Positions 53,159 through 62,545 of a stretch of DNA of 64,000 nt are shown here, piece after piece. Location: the NCBI GenBank assembly GCA_947497185.1, contig CANMFL010000002.1:1-64000 (forward strand), in the 5' to 3' direction. The position numbers were made by a program, and so were the translations under genes. Under the pieces are notes generated by a model, which saw only the letters and a program-made list of their open reading frames with translations, did not search any database and was not told the DNA's origin. How positions within the stretch are numbered: position 1 is the stretch's first letter; each line of letters begins with the position of its first letter. This stretch comes from an uncultured Paracoccaceae bacterium. GTDB lineage: Bacteria > Pseudomonadota > Alphaproteobacteria > Rhodobacterales > Rhodobacteraceae.

Positions 53159-53380
53159 CGGGCGACCAATGCGTATTTCCCGACTGCCTTCACACGCGCG
53201 ACGTCGAAAAAATGTAACACCTCATTTGCTGCATCGCGGCGACCTGTTTGCATTCCGGGTCGGGGTGCGTGTTATACAGCGCCGAACACATAAATGAGGT
53301 CGGGCACTCGGGCTGCGTCAATAGACGCGGTCGAGCGGTACCTTGTCCTTTTAAAACAGATAGATGTCGGAGATTATATC

Positions 53381-54541
53381 ATGCCGAAGAAAAAGAAAAT
53401 CGTTGTAAAGATCGGTTCCAGCCTGCTCGCGAATAGTGACAAACTCACCCTGCGCTATGCGTTTATGAACGGTTTGATGAGCGATCTCGCCCAACTTCAA
53501 AAAGAAGGGCACAACATTATTCTGACCTCGTCGGGCTCTGTTGCACTTGGATTGAATATGGTGGGCAAACGCCCTGACGAAGCAGGCGTTTTGGACAAAC
53601 AAGCCGCCGCCGCCTGCGGTCAGCCCTTGCTGATGAACGCCTACCGTCAGGTCGCGTCGGAATTCGATCTCGAAGTCGCGCAGATGCTTGTGACAGTCGA
53701 GGACATGGAAGAACGCCGCCGTTTTCTGAACATCAAAAACACCATGCTACGCCTGTTCGAAAACGACATTCTGCCGATCATCAACGAGAACGATTCCATC
53801 GCGACCCGTGACTTGCGCGTGGGCGACAACGACCGCTTGTCTGCCAAAGTCGCCCAAATGATCGAAGCCGATGCGCTGATTATTCTGACCAGTGTCGACG
53901 GCCTCTACGACCGCGATCCATCCGATCCGGATGCGAAATTCATCCATGAAATCGACGGCGTGAACGACCATTTGGAATCTACAACGGGCATCAGCACCTT
54001 GGGTAGTGGCGGAATGCTGACCAAAATGCTCGCTGCGAACATGGCCCAGAATGCGGGCGTCGAGACGATCATCGCCGAAGGCATCATCGAACGTCCCGTG
54101 TCGTCCGTGTTGAACAACGAACGCCGCTTTACGCGCTGTCTCGTGCCGGGTGAAACCGCGTCGCCGCTCAAAGTTTGGCTCAGCAACCGTTTGCAGGTCT
54201 CTGGCACATTGGTCATTTCCAACGAAACGGCCGCCTCTGTTATCGCTGGCAGCTGCGGGATCAGCCGTATGGATGTGATTTCGATCCAAGGTGATTTTAC
54301 CAAAGGTGACGTTCTGCACGTCTATAACGAAGACGGCGAAGAAGTCGCGCGCGGCCTGACTAACTTCTCTTCCGAAGAGACGATGTTGATGGCCCGTCAC
54401 CTTGATATGCCCGTCGAGGATGTCATTGGTTATAAAACAAAAAGTGACATCGTGGGTGCCGAGAATATTCTGGTTCTCAAAGAACACCACTTGCCGCATG
54501 ACGCACCAGAGCATGACCAAAAGATAGTTATCCCAGTCTAA
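53381..54541 (+). CDS. proB: Glutamate 5-kinase with PUA domain
   Basis: 386 residues from the ATG at 53381 (CGGAG upstream). The amino acid kinase domain has VVKIGSSLL, SSGSVALGLN, NENDSIATRDLRVGDNDRLS, and GTGGM-like STLGSGGMLTK. A PUA domain follows about 290-370. It phosphorylates glutamate in proline synthesis. proA and obg are not next to it, unlike the usual Rhodobacterales obg-proB-proA order, so it may be a second copy or a transferred one. It stands alone with long flanking gaps. Confidence 0.88.
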   Translation: MPKKKKIVVKIGSSLLANSDKLTLRYAFMNGLMSDLAQLQKEGHNIILTSSGSVALGLNMVGKRPDEAGVLDKQAAAACGQPLLMNAYRQVASEFDLEVAQMLVTVEDMEERRRFLNIKNTMLRLFENDILPIINENDSIATRDLRVGDNDRLSAKVAQMIEADALIILTSVDGLYDRDPSDPDAKFIHEIDGVNDHLESTTGISTLGSGGMLTKMLAANMAQNAGVETIIAEGIIERPVSSVLNNERRFTRCLVPGETASPLKVWLSNRLQVSGTLVISNETAASVIAGSCGISRMDVISIQGDFTKGDVLHVYNEDGEEVARGLTNFSSEETMLMARHLDMPVEDVIGYKTKSDIVGAENILVLKEHHLPHDAPEHDQKIVIPV

Positions 54542-54556
54542 AATACCCACAAAACA

Positions 54557-54582
54557 GATCGGCACCGTCCTAGGTGCCGATC
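54557..54582. terminator. Perfect 10-base hairpin after proB
   Basis: GATCGGCACC pairs with GGTGCCGATC over GTCCTA. No T run follows; it may stabilise the proB message end or act with the terminator downstream. Confidence 0.5.
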
Positions 54583-54684
54583 ACACAAAATGGTCCTCCT
54601 TACCGGCGACCAGCGGAACGCGACAACACCAGATTACCGCAGCCAAAACCCAACCACCCGAATTTATTTTTGCCTAGATTTCTT

Positions 54685-54726
54685 GCACCCCAAACGCCTG
54701 TTAAGTTTGCGGTGCCCTCTTTTTTG
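54685..54726 (+). terminator. Rho-independent terminator / possible attenuator
   Basis: GCACC-C-CAAAC pairs with GTTTG-C-GGTGC around GCCTGTTAA, followed by CCTCTTTTTTG. It lies 144 bases after proB and 122 before the importer. Confidence 0.75.
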
Positions 54727-54847
54727 ATTATTTTTTGTGCTTTTATGTTTGCCAGAACGGGAACTTCGGCGGATAGTCGTGCCTGATGCTGTCCATTTTG
54801 GCCGTGTCTCCTAGCTTGCGATTACCAACACAACAGGAATTCACTCT

Positions 54848-55852
54848 ATGATTTATAAATCAATTTTGACATTTGGCGTGATGTCGCTCGCGACCACCGC
54901 CCTCGCAGAAACTGACCTGCCATTCGCGCTAGACTGGAAATTTGAAGGTCCATCAGCGCCCTATTTCCATGCGCTCGATTCGGGCCTGTTCAGTGACGCT
55001 GACCTAAATGTGACAATCAGCGAAGGGGCAGGGTCACTTGATGCGATCCCCAAGGTCGCCACTGGCGCGTTCCCCGTAGGCTTTGCCGACATCAACTCGC
55101 TGATGCGGTTCTTGGATCAAAATCCGGGCGCACCCGTCACCGCAGTCATGATGATCTACGACAAACCACCTTTTGCCGTGGTGGGGCGTAAATCCTTGGG
55201 CATCACCGAACCTGCCGATCTTGCGGGCTCGGTCTTGGGCGCACCGCCGCCAGATGGCGCATGGGCACAGTTCCCGATTTTCGCGGCTGAAACCGGCCTC
55301 GATATGGAAACCATCACCGTGGAACCTGTCGGTTTTCCAACGCGCGAACCGATGCTGGCCGAAGGCGAAGTGCAATCCATCACGGGGTTCTCATTTTCGT
55401 CGACATTGAATTTGTTGCGTTTGGGAGTGCCTGAAGACGACCTGTCCGTATTGCTGATGGCAGATTACGGCGTGGACCTTTACGGTAATGCAATCATCGT
55501 GAATACAGAGTTTGCTGAAGCGAACCCTGAGATCGTCACCAACTTCTTGTCCGCAATTGCGCAGGGCTGGAAAGGTGCAATCGAATCGCCTGACGTAGCT
55601 ATTGCCGCGTTGATGGAACGCAATCCGGCGGCAGATGCCGACCTCGAAACGCAACGTCTTCAGATGTCGATTGAGGGCAACGTTCTGACGGATTTCGTCA
55701 AGGAAAACGGCCTCGGTCCAATCGATGCGGAACGTATGGCAAGCGCGATCGAGCAGACAAAAACCGTCTACGAATTCCAGAACGAACCAGACGCATCGCT
55801 CTATTTTGACAGCAGCTACCTGCCCACAGACGGCAGCTTGATGCTTGAATAA
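54848..55852 (+). CDS. ABC transporter substrate-binding protein (NMT1/THI5-like, NitT/TauT type)
   Basis: 334 residues. A signal peptide ends at ALAE. ALDWKFEGPSAPYFHALDSG and KVATGAFPVGFADINSLMRF are typical of the NMT1/THI5-like fold that binds sulfonates, nitrate or pyrimidine precursors. The ATPase and permease genes follow. The ligand cannot be fixed; no thiamine riboswitch motif was seen. Confidence 0.88.
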   Translation: MIYKSILTFGVMSLATTALAETDLPFALDWKFEGPSAPYFHALDSGLFSDADLNVTISEGAGSLDAIPKVATGAFPVGFADINSLMRFLDQNPGAPVTAVMMIYDKPPFAVVGRKSLGITEPADLAGSVLGAPPPDGAWAQFPIFAAETGLDMETITVEPVGFPTREPMLAEGEVQSITGFSFSSTLNLLRLGVPEDDLSVLLMADYGVDLYGNAIIVNTEFAEANPEIVTNFLSAIAQGWKGAIESPDVAIAALMERNPAADADLETQRLQMSIEGNVLTDFVKENGLGPIDAERMASAIEQTKTVYEFQNEPDASLYFDSSYLPTDGSLMLE

Positions 55853-55939
55853 AGAGACACGTTATCGACGGGCCGTCGGCATTACGGCGGCCCTAGCTTT
55901 CAAAGGTGCGACATAGAAAATCTTATTGAAATCAAAGGC

Positions 55940-56701
55940 GTGAAACACGCCTATGCGACTGCGAGCGGACCGCTTCCGGTGCTAGACGGGTTGGACGTGT
56001 CTGTGCCAACCGGAACTTTTGCGGCTGTTGTTGGCCCATCAGGCTGCGGTAAATCCACGCTGACACGGCTGGTCGCTGGCCTGCTGAAACCCGACGAAGG
56101 CGAAGTCTGGCTGCACGGCGAACGTGTCAAAGGCCCGCGTAAAACCGTCGGCATGGCGTTCCAAAATCCGGTACTGCTGGAATGGCGCACGATCCTCGAT
56201 AACATCATTCTGCCGCTCGAAATCGTAGCCCCACGCATGCCCCGCAAAGACTGCGTTGACCGCGCAATGGAACTGCTGGAAATGGTCGGCCTGACAGGTT
56301 TCGAGGACAAACGTCCGTCGGAATTGTCCGGCGGGATGCGGCAACGCGCATCACTGTGCCGCTCTATCGTGCATAAACCCGATGTGCTGATCATGGACGA
56401 ACCATTCGGCGCACTCGACGCCTTCACCCGCGAAGATCTGTGGCAAACGATGCGCGATTTGCGCCGCGCCGAACCTTTCACGGCGGTCCTCATCACCCAC
56501 GATCTGCGCGAAAGCGTGTATCTCGGCGATCAGGTCATTGTGCTATCCGGCCGCCCCGCGCGGACGCAATACGTGATGGACATTGACCTGCCCGAAGATC
56601 GCGCACTTGATGTCCTCTACACGCCCCCCGTCGCCGACATGCTGCATATTCTGCGCGAGCAAATTAAGATCGCGCAAGGCCGCGAAGAGGGCGGTCACTG
56701 A
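55940..56701 (+). CDS. ABC transporter ATP-binding protein (NitT/TauT type)
   Basis: At least 253 residues. Walker A GPSGCGKST, signature ELSGGMRQRASLCRS, Walker B VLIMDEPFGALD and LITHDL are all present. The GTG at 55940 starts inside the first strand; the family beginning (ENLIEIKGVKHAYAT) continues upstream in frame without an ATG, GTG or TTG. An ATA at 55913 with AAAGG before it may be the real start, giving 262 residues. It overlaps the permease by one base. Confidence 0.9.
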   Translation: MKHAYATASGPLPVLDGLDVSVPTGTFAAVVGPSGCGKSTLTRLVAGLLKPDEGEVWLHGERVKGPRKTVGMAFQNPVLLEWRTILDNIILPLEIVAPRMPRKDCVDRAMELLEMVGLTGFEDKRPSELSGGMRQRASLCRSIVHKPDVLIMDEPFGALDAFTREDLWQTMRDLRRAEPFTAVLITHDLRESVYLGDQVIVLSGRPARTQYVMDIDLPEDRALDVLYTPPVADMLHILREQIKIAQGREEGGH

Positions 56702-57459
56702 TGGTACGTAAAATTGCTGTTCCGATTCTCGCGATTGTCGTTTTCCTTGGCTTATGGGAAGCTTTGGTGTGGGTAAATGATTGGCCCAACTACAAAATGG
56801 CGTCGCCATCCGACCTGCCGCCCGCGTTTTGGAAATATAAAGAATTGTTCCTGACGATGGGTTGGCAGACGCTTTGGCGGACTGTCGCGGGACTTTTGCT
56901 CGCCGTCGTCTTTGGCACATTGCTTGGCATGATCATCGGCTTTTCGCGCATCGCCCGCGACGCGCTTTACCCGCTGCTGATCGGCTTTAACGCGATTCCC
57001 AAGGCAACTTTGGTGCCTGTCATTTCGTTAATCTTCATCGGCCAACACGACTTTAATACCGTCCTGATGGCCTTTATGATTTCGTTCTTCCCCATTGCCG
57101 TCTCGGTTGGCATCGGCCTGTCCACACTTGAACCCGAATACCGCGACATCTTGCGGGCACTCGGTGCATCTCGGATGACGATTTTCTTAAAAATCGCATT
57201 GCCCAAAACACTGCCCGAATTTTTTGGCGCACTGAAGGTCGCTGCAACTTTGGCCTTCATCGGTACAAATCTTGTCGAAATCGTCAGCCCGCATGGCCGT
57301 GGTTTAGGCGCATTATTCAAGTCAGGCGAAACCAACGGCGACTACCCACTCATGTTTGCCGTACTGATCGCCTTGGCGTTGCTGGGAATCATTCTGTACT
57401 ACGCAGTGGTGATGCTCGAACGCTATTTTGCAGGCTGGGCAGAACGCGAAAACAGTTAA
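56701..57459 (+). CDS. ABC transporter permease (NitT/TauT type)
   Basis: 252 residues with six membrane helices. The EAA loop is YRDILRALGASRMTIFLKIA. RTVAGLLLAVVFGTLLGMI and the ending region match the SsuC/TauC family. It forms the channel of the importer. It begins at the ATG that overlaps the ATPase stop (TGATG). Confidence 0.93.
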   Translation: MVRKIAVPILAIVVFLGLWEALVWVNDWPNYKMASPSDLPPAFWKYKELFLTMGWQTLWRTVAGLLLAVVFGTLLGMIIGFSRIARDALYPLLIGFNAIPKATLVPVISLIFIGQHDFNTVLMAFMISFFPIAVSVGIGLSTLEPEYRDILRALGASRMTIFLKIALPKTLPEFFGALKVAATLAFIGTNLVEIVSPHGRGLGALFKSGETNGDYPLMFAVLIALALLGIILYYAVVMLERYFAGWAERENS

Positions 57460-57686
57460 CGACCTACCGCGATTTTACAGGCGCTGTTGTGTGGATAAGC
57501 CACGCAGCAGCGTCTGTGATTCTGGGCCACAACAACGGCATCACTTCGCAAATCGTGCACGGTATTGATTTCTGAGCGCGGGTCGCAAAAGCACGACGCC
57601 AAAATACAAAACGATAGAATGACACGCAGTCAAACTAACATGCGCCCCCGAAAGGGTGTTTTTATTCAGTATGTTATGAAGACTAG

Positions 57687-57761
57687 TGGCAGTCCCTACG
57701 AGAATCGAACTCGTCTTTCCAGGTTGAAAACCTGGCGTCCTAACCGATAGACGAAGGGACC
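57687..57761 (-). tRNA. tRNA-Glu (anticodon TTC)
   Basis: On the minus strand, acceptor GGTCCCT pairs with AGGGACT, with discriminator G and encoded CCA. The anticodon loop TTTTCAA (stem CCAGG/CCTGG) gives TTC. The T arm is GAGTTCGATTCTC. 75 bases. Confidence 0.95.
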
Positions 57762-57844
57762 GCAGCTAGTAGGGGGCTTTTAGTAAATGCCCCCATTGAG
57801 GGCAAGTACATTTTTCAACTTTTTCAAACTTTTTTCAAAAAAGT

Positions 57845-59602
57845 TTATGCCGGCGCAGCATCCTCTAATCGTAGCTGCGGTGAACGCCGTCCTTGCCACG
57901 TATTTATCTCAAGCCGACCCGCCAAATGGAAACGCGCACCACCATGTTTCATCAACATAGGCCCCATCGGCCCGTCCATGGCACCAAAGCTAATCGCGTC
58001 GATCCTTGCACCCAGACCGTCGCCGAACGTCACCTTGAGATGATTTGCACCAACCTGTTTCGCGAATAAAATCTGACAATCCGGAAAGGCAAAGCGCGGG
58101 GCAGGGGCGCCCGCACCAAACGGTCCGGCTTTTTCGATTTGTTCGATCAATTCGACGCTTGCGGCCCCCGGCATCAAAACACCATCCAATCGTAGATCCG
58201 CAGGGCCAATGTCGCCCGCGCCCTGCTTCGCCAACAGCTCATAGATTCGCGTCATCGCGTCGTCCAACTTGTCGCGCGAGACCGTTAGCCCTGCTGCCAT
58301 TTTGTGACCGCCGCCTTTGACTAACAATCCCTCAGCGGTCACGCGCTGAATTACCGCGCCCAAATCGATGCCAGACACGGATCGCCCCGACCCCTTGCCC
58401 TCGTCACCGTCCATGCCAATCACAATCGCGGGACGGTTCGTAGCTTCCTTCAGTCGCGACGCGACGATTCCCACGACGCCCGGATGCCAGCCTTCGCCCG
58501 CGGCCCAGACCAACGGCGCGTCAAATCCACGGTCCTCTGCCTGCGCCATGGCCAAGTCGCGCACCTGCGTTTCGACCTCGCGGCGTTCGGAATTTAATTC
58601 GTCCAATTTCGCGGCCATGTCGCTGGCCTCTTGGGGATTATCCGTGGCCAATAATCGTGCGCCTAAATCCGCCTTGCCGATCCGGCCGCCTGCGTTGACG
58701 CGCGGGCCCAACAAGAATCCCAAATGATAGGACGTCGGTGCCTGATCCATGCCCGCAACGTCCGCCAACGCAGTTAACCCAATCCGGCCACGCCGCGCCA
58801 TCACGGTTAGTCCCTGACGCACCAGCGCGCGGTTTACACCAATCAACGGGGCAACATCAGCGACAGTGCCAAGCGCGACCAAATCCAAAAGCGCCATCAA
58901 ATCAGGGCCCTTCTGACCTGCGACTTTCATCTGGCGATTGACCTCAACTAACATCAAAAAGACTACGCCAGCAGCGCACAAATGGGCTAAATCGCCGCTT
59001 TCATCCTGCCGGTTCGGGTTCACAACGGCCAGCGCAGGGGGCAACGTCTCGCCGCCCAAATGGTGATCCAAAACAATAACTTCGGCAGCAGAGGCCGCTG
59101 CAATCGGGCCATGCGACAGTATCCCGCAATCAACACAAACGATCAAATCGTGGTCCGCCGCAAGCATCTTCATCGCCGCGTCATTCGGGCCGTAACCTTC
59201 GTCGATCCGGTCCGGCACATACAGCGTCGCACGGTGGCCCATATCACGCAGCCACGATAGCAACAGCGCCGCTGACGTACCGCCATCCACGTCGTAATCG
59301 GCAAAAACTGCGATACGTTCTTTTTTATTTAAGGCCGTCAAAAATCGCGCCGCCGCAGGCTCCATATCCTTCAACGACCGTGGATCAGGCAGTAAATCCC
59401 GCAACGTCGGTGCCAAAAATGCGTCGGCCTCTTCAGGTGCGACACCGCGTCGGACCAAAGTGCGACACAGCGGGGCAGGTAATCCGGTGGCCTGCGCCAT
59501 CGCTTCTGATGCGCGGTCCTCAGCCATGCTCGGGCCGATCCAGCGGCGGTTGGTGACAGAGGCTGCGACGCCCAAAAATGCTTTATCTAGTGGAGTATTC
59601 AT
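57845..59602 (-). CDS. recJ: Single-stranded-DNA-specific exonuclease RecJ
   Basis: 585 residues. The DHH motifs are FADYDVDGGTSAALLLSWLR, VCVDCG and VLDHHLGG; the DHHA1 block is GGHKMAAGLTVS. The OB-like C-terminus follows. RecJ degrades single strands 5' to 3' in repair and recombination. The start at 59602 gives the family MNTPLDKAFLGV opening; a start 12 bases upstream is possible, as neither has a good ribosome-binding site. Confidence 0.95.
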   Translation of the reverse strand: MNTPLDKAFLGVAASVTNRRWIGPSMAEDRASEAMAQATGLPAPLCRTLVRRGVAPEEADAFLAPTLRDLLPDPRSLKDMEPAAARFLTALNKKERIAVFADYDVDGGTSAALLLSWLRDMGHRATLYVPDRIDEGYGPNDAAMKMLAADHDLIVCVDCGILSHGPIAAASAAEVIVLDHHLGGETLPPALAVVNPNRQDESGDLAHLCAAGVVFLMLVEVNRQMKVAGQKGPDLMALLDLVALGTVADVAPLIGVNRALVRQGLTVMARRGRIGLTALADVAGMDQAPTSYHLGFLLGPRVNAGGRIGKADLGARLLATDNPQEASDMAAKLDELNSERREVETQVRDLAMAQAEDRGFDAPLVWAAGEGWHPGVVGIVASRLKEATNRPAIVIGMDGDEGKGSGRSVSGIDLGAVIQRVTAEGLLVKGGGHKMAAGLTVSRDKLDDAMTRIYELLAKQGAGDIGPADLRLDGVLMPGAASVELIEQIEKAGPFGAGAPAPRFAFPDCQILFAKQVGANHLKVTFGDGLGARIDAISFGAMDGPMGPMLMKHGGARFHLAGRLEINTWQGRRSPQLRLEDAAPA

Positions 59603-59660
59603 CCCACGACACATAAAGTAGGGGTGTCGCTTTGACCACGCCCCTCATCTTCATTTCGCC

Positions 59661-59684
59661 AAAACAACTCCCGCCGGAGGCGGC
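59661..59684 (-). terminator. GCCTCCGGCGGG terminator after glpX
   Basis: Reading the minus strand, CCGCC-TCC-GGCGG is followed by GAGTTGTTTT, 12 bases after the glpX stop. It matches the motif at 32909-32925. Confidence 0.7.
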
Positions 59685-59696
59685 ATGACGCCCAAT

Positions 59697-60662
59697 TCAA
59701 CCGACTGGATTACGATATTGCATCCGCCTTACCGATCCAGTCTTTGATCGCATCAGAATCGTCTCCGCAGTAATAAATCCAACCTCACGCTTTATACCGG
59801 GAACAAGGTTGCCATCCGTCACACCCGTCGCCGCGAAAATTACGTCCTCCGTAACCATTTCATCGCGCGTGTAGACGCGGTCAAAATCTGTGATACCAGC
59901 CTTCGCTGCGCGACCACGTTCATCGTCGTTTCGGAACGTCAGGCGACCCAAGATTTGACCACCCATGCATTTCAACGCAGCTGCAGCCAACACACCTTCA
60001 GGCGCGCCACCCGATCCCATATACATGTCGACCCCAGTTTTGGTGGGTTCAGCACAATGCATGACGCCCGCAACATCGCCGTCCGTGATCAACCGGATCG
60101 CAGCGCCTGTACTGCGAATTTCTTCGATAATCTGCTCATGTCGCGGGCGCTCCAACACGCAAACCATAATGCCAGTCGCGTCACAGCCCTTGGCAGCGGC
60201 CAATGCCGCGACGCGCTCTGACGGGGACATGTCCAAGGTCACGACGCCCGCCGCATAGCCTGGTCCAATTGCCAATTTGTCCATGTAAACGTCCGGCGCG
60301 TGCAGCATAGATCCGCGCGGCCCCATCGCGATCACGGCCAGCGCGTTTGGCATGTCTTTCGCAGTTAACGTGGTGCCTTCCAAGGGGTCCAGCGCGATGT
60401 CCACGCCGGGGCCATTTCCGGTGCCGACCTCTTCGCCGATGAACAACATCGGGGCCTCGTCGCGTTCGCCTTCGCCGATAACCACGACGCCTGCGATATC
60501 CAATTTGTTCAACTGCCTGCGCATGGCGTCAACGGCGGCTTGATCTGCGGCCTTTTCATTGCCACGACCAATCAGTGGGGCGCAAGCAATCGCCGCAGCC
60601 TCGGACACACGGGCAAGGCCCAGCGACAAAGCGCGGTCGTTAAAGTCAGTTGAAACAGGCAT
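59697..60662 (-). CDS. glpX: Fructose-1,6-bisphosphatase class II (GlpX)
   Basis: 321 residues. GEGERDEAPMLFIGEEVGTG with the metal-binding acidic residues and DIALDPLEGTTLTAKDMPNA are GlpX hallmarks; later GSGGAPEGVLAAAALKCMGG. It removes the 1-phosphate of fructose 1,6-bisphosphate in gluconeogenesis. In Rhodobacterales it lies between hom and recJ, as here. The three may be one region but have separate gaps of 94 and 140 bases. Confidence 0.96.
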   Translation of the reverse strand: MPVSTDFNDRALSLGLARVSEAAAIACAPLIGRGNEKAADQAAVDAMRRQLNKLDIAGVVVIGEGERDEAPMLFIGEEVGTGNGPGVDIALDPLEGTTLTAKDMPNALAVIAMGPRGSMLHAPDVYMDKLAIGPGYAAGVVTLDMSPSERVAALAAAKGCDATGIMVCVLERPRHEQIIEEIRSTGAAIRLITDGDVAGVMHCAEPTKTGVDMYMGSGGAPEGVLAAAALKCMGGQILGRLTFRNDDERGRAAKAGITDFDRVYTRDEMVTEDVIFAATGVTDGNLVPGIKREVGFITAETILMRSKTGSVRRMQYRNPVG

Positions 60663-60747
60663 AACGGCATCCTCATGAAAATTACACCTCCGGCGTAAGT
60701 CTACCGTCGATGCAAAACAACCATGTGAACGCTAACAGGCACCCAAG

Positions 60748-60765
60748 TTTCTTTGATCAAAGAAA
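60748..60765. repeat. 18-base perfect palindrome between hom and glpX
   Basis: TTTCTTTGATCAAAGAAA is its own reverse complement and is followed by AAGCTAGCTT (60764-60773), a second palindrome. It may be an operator for glpX or the end of the hom transcript. Confidence 0.45.
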
Positions 60766-60802
60766 GCTAGCTTAAACTGCCCTTCCTCAAGGAAAGTCTG
60801 CC

Positions 60803-62089
60803 TCAGACCGCTTCAATACGAATGGCGACAGGCGTGCCTTCAACGACATCGGTGCTCTCGAACGCCTCTAGCGCCTCGTTCAAAGCCGTCCGCGTCGTCT
60901 TATGTGTCACGATCAGAACCGGTGCCGACGTATCATTGTGCCCATACTGGCGCATCCGGTCGATAGAAATTCCTGCTTCACCCAGCAATTTCGCGATTTT
61001 GCCCAGTGCACCCGGTTTATCCAACAACTGCATCCGCAAATAATACGGGGCAGGGATCGCTGAATGCGCCGAACGCGCCTCGCGCAATGTAATCGCAGGT
61101 CGTCCAAACGTCGAAAGGCGCAAACCACGCGCAATATCCATGACATCGGACATCACCGCGCTTGCGGTTGGGCCTTCACCAGCACCGGCACCGCGCAGCA
61201 CGATTTGCCCGACGCTGTCGCCTTCCAGCACAACCATATTGGTTCCGCCCTGCAGTTGACCGAGCGGGGATGTGTCCGGCACAAGGCATGGCGACATGCG
61301 CTGTTCCAAGCCGCGACCCGTCATTTGCGCGACGCCTAACAGCTTGATCTTATAGCCCATATCCGCCGCTTGGTGGATGTCTTCGATTGTGACCGCGCCG
61401 ATCCCTTCCAGATCAACACCGTCGAAATTAACCTTTGTGCCGTAGGCAATCGATGCCAGCAGCGCCAATTTATGCGCCGCATCAATACCGCCCACATCAA
61501 GTTCCGGATCGGCCTCAAGATATCCGAGTTGATTGGCCTCATCAAAAACCGCTTCATATGAAAGACCAGCATCCTCCATTCGCGTTAAGATATAGTTACA
61601 GCTGCCGTTCATCACGCCCATGATGCGTGTGATTTCGTTTCCGGCCAGACCTTCTGTCAAAGACTTTACAACCGGAATGCCGCCCGCGACCGCCGCTTCA
61701 AACCGGATCACACGATCGCGCGCTTCGGCGGCTTCCGCCAAAGCTTGGCCGTGGATCGCCAGCAGGGCTTTGTTCGCGGTAACGATATCCTTGCCTGCTG
61801 CGATTCCTGCTTCAGTGGATGCTTTTGCAGGGCCTTCGGACCCGCCCATTAGTTCGAGATAGACATCAACATCGTCACGCGCCGCGAGCTTTACAGGATC
61901 ATCTTCCCACGCGTAATCCGACAGGTCCACATCGCGATTTTTTGTGCGAGACTGGGCGGATACGGCGGAAATCACGATCCGACGACCGCACCGTGCTTCA
62001 AGCAAATCGGCGTGTTTTTGAATGATGCGGACTACGCCCACACCAACCGTGCCAAGACCGGCGATTCCAAGGCGAAGTGGTTGTGTCAT
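60803..62089 (-). CDS. hom: Homoserine dehydrogenase
   Basis: 428 residues. NAD(P)-binding GLGTVGVG at the N-terminus, catalytic region KSLTEGLAGNEITRIMGVMN, GYLEADPELDVGGIDAAHKL, and a C-terminal ACT domain (YYLRMQLLDKPGALGKIAKL) for allosteric control. It makes homoserine for threonine and methionine. GGAACC stands before the ATG at 62089. Confidence 0.96.
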   Translation of the reverse strand: MTQPLRLGIAGLGTVGVGVVRIIQKHADLLEARCGRRIVISAVSAQSRTKNRDVDLSDYAWEDDPVKLAARDDVDVYLELMGGSEGPAKASTEAGIAAGKDIVTANKALLAIHGQALAEAAEARDRVIRFEAAVAGGIPVVKSLTEGLAGNEITRIMGVMNGSCNYILTRMEDAGLSYEAVFDEANQLGYLEADPELDVGGIDAAHKLALLASIAYGTKVNFDGVDLEGIGAVTIEDIHQAADMGYKIKLLGVAQMTGRGLEQRMSPCLVPDTSPLGQLQGGTNMVVLEGDSVGQIVLRGAGAGEGPTASAVMSDVMDIARGLRLSTFGRPAITLREARSAHSAIPAPYYLRMQLLDKPGALGKIAKLLGEAGISIDRMRQYGHNDTSAPVLIVTHKTTRTALNEALEAFESTDVVEGTPVAIRIEAV

Positions 62090-62144
62090 CAAAGGTTCCG
62101 TCGTTGTCGTGAAAATCTAAAACGCTGTTACCCAATCTGGGCTG

Positions 62145-62453
62145 TCACCGCAACGCGGCGCGGGAAATTGCGCCCTGCATCCGTGCGCGTGTTGCCCGAT
62201 CAACCACTGGCCCGCGCAATGCAGCAGCGTTCGCCCGCAACCTATTAACCCTGTTTTCGGTCTCAATGATTGATGTTGCCGTAATGCGGGGTTGCTCGGA
62301 TAGATCCGTATTTATCAACATTTCCAATGAGATAAGATCAGGGTAGGGGGCCGCACGTGCCGCAATTGCTTGCTCGCCACCAATTTCAGGAATCGTCGCA
62401 CATCCCACCAAACCCGCAAAAACGGTTAGAATAAATGTTTGGCGAAAAAGCAT
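62145..62453 (-). CDS. Small predicted lipoprotein (102 aa)
   Basis: 102 residues from the ATG at 62453 with AGGACG upstream. The lipobox LVGC (Cys 17) follows a hydrophobic signal (FILTVFAGLVGC). The rest is a helical domain with NRVNRLRANAAALRGP and ATRARMQGAI. No function assigned. It is divergent from the TetR gene. Confidence 0.75.
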   Translation of the reverse strand: MLFRQTFILTVFAGLVGCATIPEIGGEQAIAARAAPYPDLISLEMLINTDLSEQPRITATSIIETENRVNRLRANAAALRGPVVDRATRARMQGAISRAALR

Positions 62454-62545
62454 AGCAACGTCCTGTGATTTCGCCCAATTTACGCGGTCTGCGCGGCAAG
62501 GTGCAAGGTGCGCAGTCATTTGGTTGCCGATTGGGTCTTTCCAAG

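Larger units (their letters stand above)
54542..54847. other. Intergenic region with two hairpins before the ABC importer
   Basis: About 306 bases. A perfect hairpin (54557-54582) and a strong T-run terminator (54685-54726) lie here. The 100 bases between them hold no recognised riboswitch or gene. The second terminator ends 122 bases before the importer start, so a promoter must lie after it or read-through be controlled. Confidence 0.5.

Noticed and set aside
54583..54684. TPP riboswitch before the NMT1/THI5-like importer
   Set aside because: The conserved CUGAGA and related thiamine-box words are absent.
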